Notes under the pieces: model-generated
Seen by the model: the letters and a program-made list of their open reading frames with translations, nothing else
Database searches by the model: none
What the model was told of the DNA's origin: nothing
Source of the DNA: Phaffia rhodozyma
Taxonomy: Eukaryota; Basidiomycota; Tremellomycetes; Cystofilobasidiales; Mrakiaceae
DNA length: 64,000 bases
Reading direction: 5' to 3'
Assembly (NCBI GenBank): GCA_014706385.1
Contig: JACGZH010000003.1
Location: forward strand, 1,133,501 to 1,197,500
Made by a program: the position numbers and the translations under genes
Shown: piece by piece, positions 61,448-64,000 of the stretch
How positions within the stretch are numbered: the first letter of the stretch is position 1
How the letters are laid out: each line of letters begins with the position of its first letter

Positions 61448-63422
61448 ATGAACCAGGTCGGCCCTCCTTCTCCTCTGTCTCTAATGTATACATCTGGTCA
61501 GCCCTTCAATTGATATCGAACTCACCTTACTCCTCCTTTTCTTCCAGGAATCCTTTCGTCAATTCTTGTCTGCACCGCGACCAGACTCGGCCTCGGCCGC
61601 CTCTGCAGGTTCATCCTCTACTCGGTCACTAGGAGGAGCCGGTCCCAAACGAGGCTACCAGCCTCCACCTTCCAAGAAGGAGAAACCGTTCGTTGAATTG
61701 CTTCTTCTTTTCACTTCAACGCGTCCAATCACTTATTTCTCTCTTCCCACCATAGAGCCGAGGGATCTAGTCAGGCGTTCAAGCCTCGGAAAGTCAGGAA
61801 ACCGACAGATGAGAAGGAACAGTCCAAGTATCAAGACCGAGCATCCCAGAGACGAGCAGGGCTGGAAGATGAGTACTCGGGTGTCATCGCGCTCAAGGAT
61901 GAATTCGAGAGAAGAGCGGCAGCAGAGGGTGAGGACGCAGCCGCGTTGGAAGAAAAACGAAAGTACTTGGGCGGAGACGCCGACCATTCAATCTTGGTCA
62001 AAGGTAAGCACCTTCTTTCTTCTCCCTTCAATAACATCTGTCTGAAGGAACAGGGAATGTGTTAAGAAATGATCCTCTAGGCTCCTGTTTCGTTGGCTCA
62101 TTCTCGTCTTCTTTCTCTTATCGCGTCGCGTCGCGATGGTCACATCCAATCAGGGTTGGACTTTGCTTTACTGGCTAAAAACAAGGCGGAACTTGAGGCA
62201 TCCCAAAACCAGATAGACGACGACGAACTTGAACAGGCGTTCAATCACGGACAGTCTTCCAGCACCTTTAACGCTGATCCCTTGCCGGCCACAAAGAAGA
62301 GATCGAGAGAAGAGATTCTCGCTGCGGTCAACAGCAAGAAGCGCGCGCTCGGATCGGCCGCTCCTTCCGTCCCGGACGCACCTAGATTGAATAGCAAGTT
62401 TAAGCCGATCGGCGAGAAGGAAAAGGAGAAGAAAAAGAAAAAGAAAAAGAACGAGGCCGTCGGACTAGAGGGAGAGAAGAAGATGAGAAAGAAAAAGAAG
62501 AAGGTGACGGATGGTCAGCCCGAGGACGGATCTGTTGTCAGTACTTCGGGTGGTGTGCCAGACGCCTCATCCGTCGATCCATCTACGGCAACTATGGTCG
62601 ACCCCATCAAAGCACCCTCCCCGGAGTCACTTCCAGCGCCTTTGCCGGCCAAACAGAAGGTGTACGCTAAACCACTTGTCCAGCCTTCGTTGGACGAGGA
62701 TGACATCTTCGGAGGCGTCAGTGATTACGAGCCCGACGCGGATGATGATGACGATGATGATGACGGCAGTGCTCAAGATGATCATGATCAGCTCAAGACC
62801 GAGACTGATCCAATCGCTCAGCCTTCGTCTGGTCGCGACTGGTTCGGATCCAATCCTACCACTTCCTCCTCTGTTCCTACTTCATCCTCGATCGACCACT
62901 CAGCCCCTGTCTCCGCCTCTGTGCCTGCTCCTGGGCCAGAGTCGAGTACGACCTCTACGAGGATGAACCGATCGCCATCTCCTTTAATCCAGTACAACCC
63001 TACAAGGCTATACTCCCGCTCGCCTTCCCGGTCACCCACACCTCCACCGACGGCCGGATCTGGCCGGCTGGTTCCTCTATCCGGTTCAGCCGTGCCGTCC
63101 GTCAAAGAACTCCTTGCCCACAGCGAGGAAGCCGAGGCGGTTAGGATCAGAAAGAGTAAGAAGGCAGCCTGGAGGGCCAAGCAGGGTCTGGCCAAACAGG
63201 AGGATGGGGTCGAGGATGAGGACGAAGGTGGCAGAGGTTGGAGAAAGGAGGAAACGGGTGAGAAGGATGAGGAGAAACGGTTGAACAGAGGTATGCCTTT
63301 TCTATGTTGTTCATCCTTCTCTTTTTTCTTGAGTGTTCTGAACGACTTTCTTCTTCTTTTTCTCCGCTACAGAGTACCGTCAATATGAGAGATTCCAAAA
63401 GAAAAAAGAAGGCACGAGTTGA
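61448..63422 (+). CDS. RED/IK-like spliceosomal protein
   Basis: Homologue of RED (IK, Smu2), a B-complex spliceosome factor that works with Smu1 (family knowledge). Five exons: 61448-61456, 61548-61687, 61756-62003, 62154-63290, 63373-63422 (1584 nt, 527 aa). Seen: NQESFRQFLSAP, the RED_N core YQDRASQRRAGLEDEYSGV, then ALKDEFERRAAAEGED and KYLGGDADHSILVKGLDFAL, followed by LLAKNKAELEA. The middle is low-complexity with Lys-rich and Asp-rich (DDDDDDDDG) blocks. The C terminus ends EYRQYERFQKKKEGTS. The first exon carries only 9 coding bases (ATG AAC CAG) before a GTCGGC donor; this start fits the family N terminus but rests on that one splice. Confidence 0.88.
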
Positions 63423-63625
63423 ACAATATCAATATGTTCTCTAATACCCACTACATTCGTTTTGTTCCTATCTACTCGAAAAGAGAACACGTCCATCTTA
63501 GATGTTACAAGAAAGAAAACGTGAGCAAAAGATACATCTCAGTTCAAGCGCACAACTACAGAGCTATAACATTCTCTTAAAGAAACAGAAAGCAAAAACA
63601 AGAGAGACAGGCAAAGACCGAAAAT

Positions 63626-64000
63626 CTAGAGGACGCTGGTGAAAAACTTGCACAGGTTGACAAACGACTCGTAAAAGTCGGCTTTCTGAGTCTCGTCTTT
63701 AAAGTCGGCTCTAGCGGCAGCCCAACCGTGTCGTCTATCCTCATAGAGCTTGTACTTGTTCTTGGAAGCAAACTCGTTCGTGGAGAGCGCCTTCTCGAAT
63801 TTGGCCATCTGTGTTTTCGCAGTAGAGAGTATTGATTCACAGATCAGCGAGAGTAAGGGTTTAACAACCCGACGCACATTCGGAAGCGAAACAAAAAGAG
63901 AGACGTACCAGCTCTTTATCCTCGTCACCACTAGGCCAAAGAGCAACAGGGACGTTCAAGTCCTTGGTGTCTTCCTCAGCTAATAAAGACGGGTGGAAAG
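63626..64000 (-). CDS. dienelactone hydrolase family protein, C-terminal part
   Basis: Partial gene; the 5' end lies beyond the window. Exons 63909-64000 (incomplete) and 63626-63808, joined by a 100-nt intron with GTACGT donor. The 91 visible residues include VPVALWPSGDEDKEL, with the Asp of the alpha/beta-hydrolase triad, and KLYEDRRHGWAAARADF, with the catalytic His in the HGW(A)AR context typical of dienelactone hydrolases. The end, DFYESFVNLCKFFTSVL, is the usual final helix. The nucleophile Cys/Ser lies in the missing part. Substrate is unknown; many fungal members are uncharacterised. Confidence 0.82.

Overview
The window is nuclear DNA from an intron-rich fungus, most likely a basidiomycetous yeast. 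Nearly every gene is cut by many short introns (mostly 65-130 nt), start regions are CT-rich, and the gene set is eukaryotic (SWI/SNF, GPI transamidase, complex III, mitochondrial Hsp70). Caleosins, a G-E molybdopterin fusion and a TKL-type kinase fit a basidiomycete. The exon density and style resemble Phaffia/Cystofilobasidiales, but that placement is an inference. I saw no transposon, rRNA, tRNA or CRISPR array.

Layout, left to right: end of an Arg/Ser-rich protein (1-982, +); a 17-exon TKL-type kinase (1389-5110, -); a small membrane protein (5586-6189, -); arginine methyltransferase Hmt1/PRMT1 (6513-8682, +); complex III core protein Qcr2 (9554-11613, -); glutamine synthetase (12163-14335, -); 6-phosphofructokinase (15384-18735, -); glutathione peroxidase (19572-20815, +); two tandem caleosins (21122-22610 and 23256-24671, -); a vacuolar-type Ca2+/H+ exchanger (25185-27874, -); Swi1-like ARID protein (28746-33824, +); a dsRBD DEVH helicase (34190-40074, -); fatty acid elongase (41403-43662, +); acyl-CoA-binding protein (44305-45131, +); mitochondrial Hsp70 (46216-48866, -); methylthioribose-1-phosphate isomerase (49242-51371, -); gephyrin-like molybdopterin fusion (51571-54117, +); a WDR89-like protein (54264-56114, -); GPI transamidase Gaa1 (56315-59207, +); inorganic pyrophosphatase (59443-61010, -); a RED/IK-like splicing factor (61448-63422, +); and the end of a dienelactone-hydrolase-family protein (63626-64000, -).

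Exon models were built by hand from splice signals, frame continuity and family motifs. For every complete gene the chosen exons sum to a multiple of three. The genes are mostly housekeeping and do not form one pathway. Local themes are calcium (two caleosins beside a Ca2+/H+ exchanger), acyl-CoA metabolism (elongase beside acyl-CoA-binding protein) and mitochondria (Qcr2, Hsp70, possibly the helicase).

The most unusual signal is in RNA processing. There are many micro-exons, including a 3-nt exon encoding only the conserved Met of the kinase P+1 loop. GTTCGT is a frequent 5' splice site (about 24 of about 155 introns by hand count), and there are three GC-AG introns. Other points of interest are three 10-bp direct repeats in the exchanger/SWI1 promoter, a heat-shock element upstream of mitochondrial Hsp70, a heptamer array next to the GAA1 start, and a stop codon inside a tetranucleotide microsatellite.
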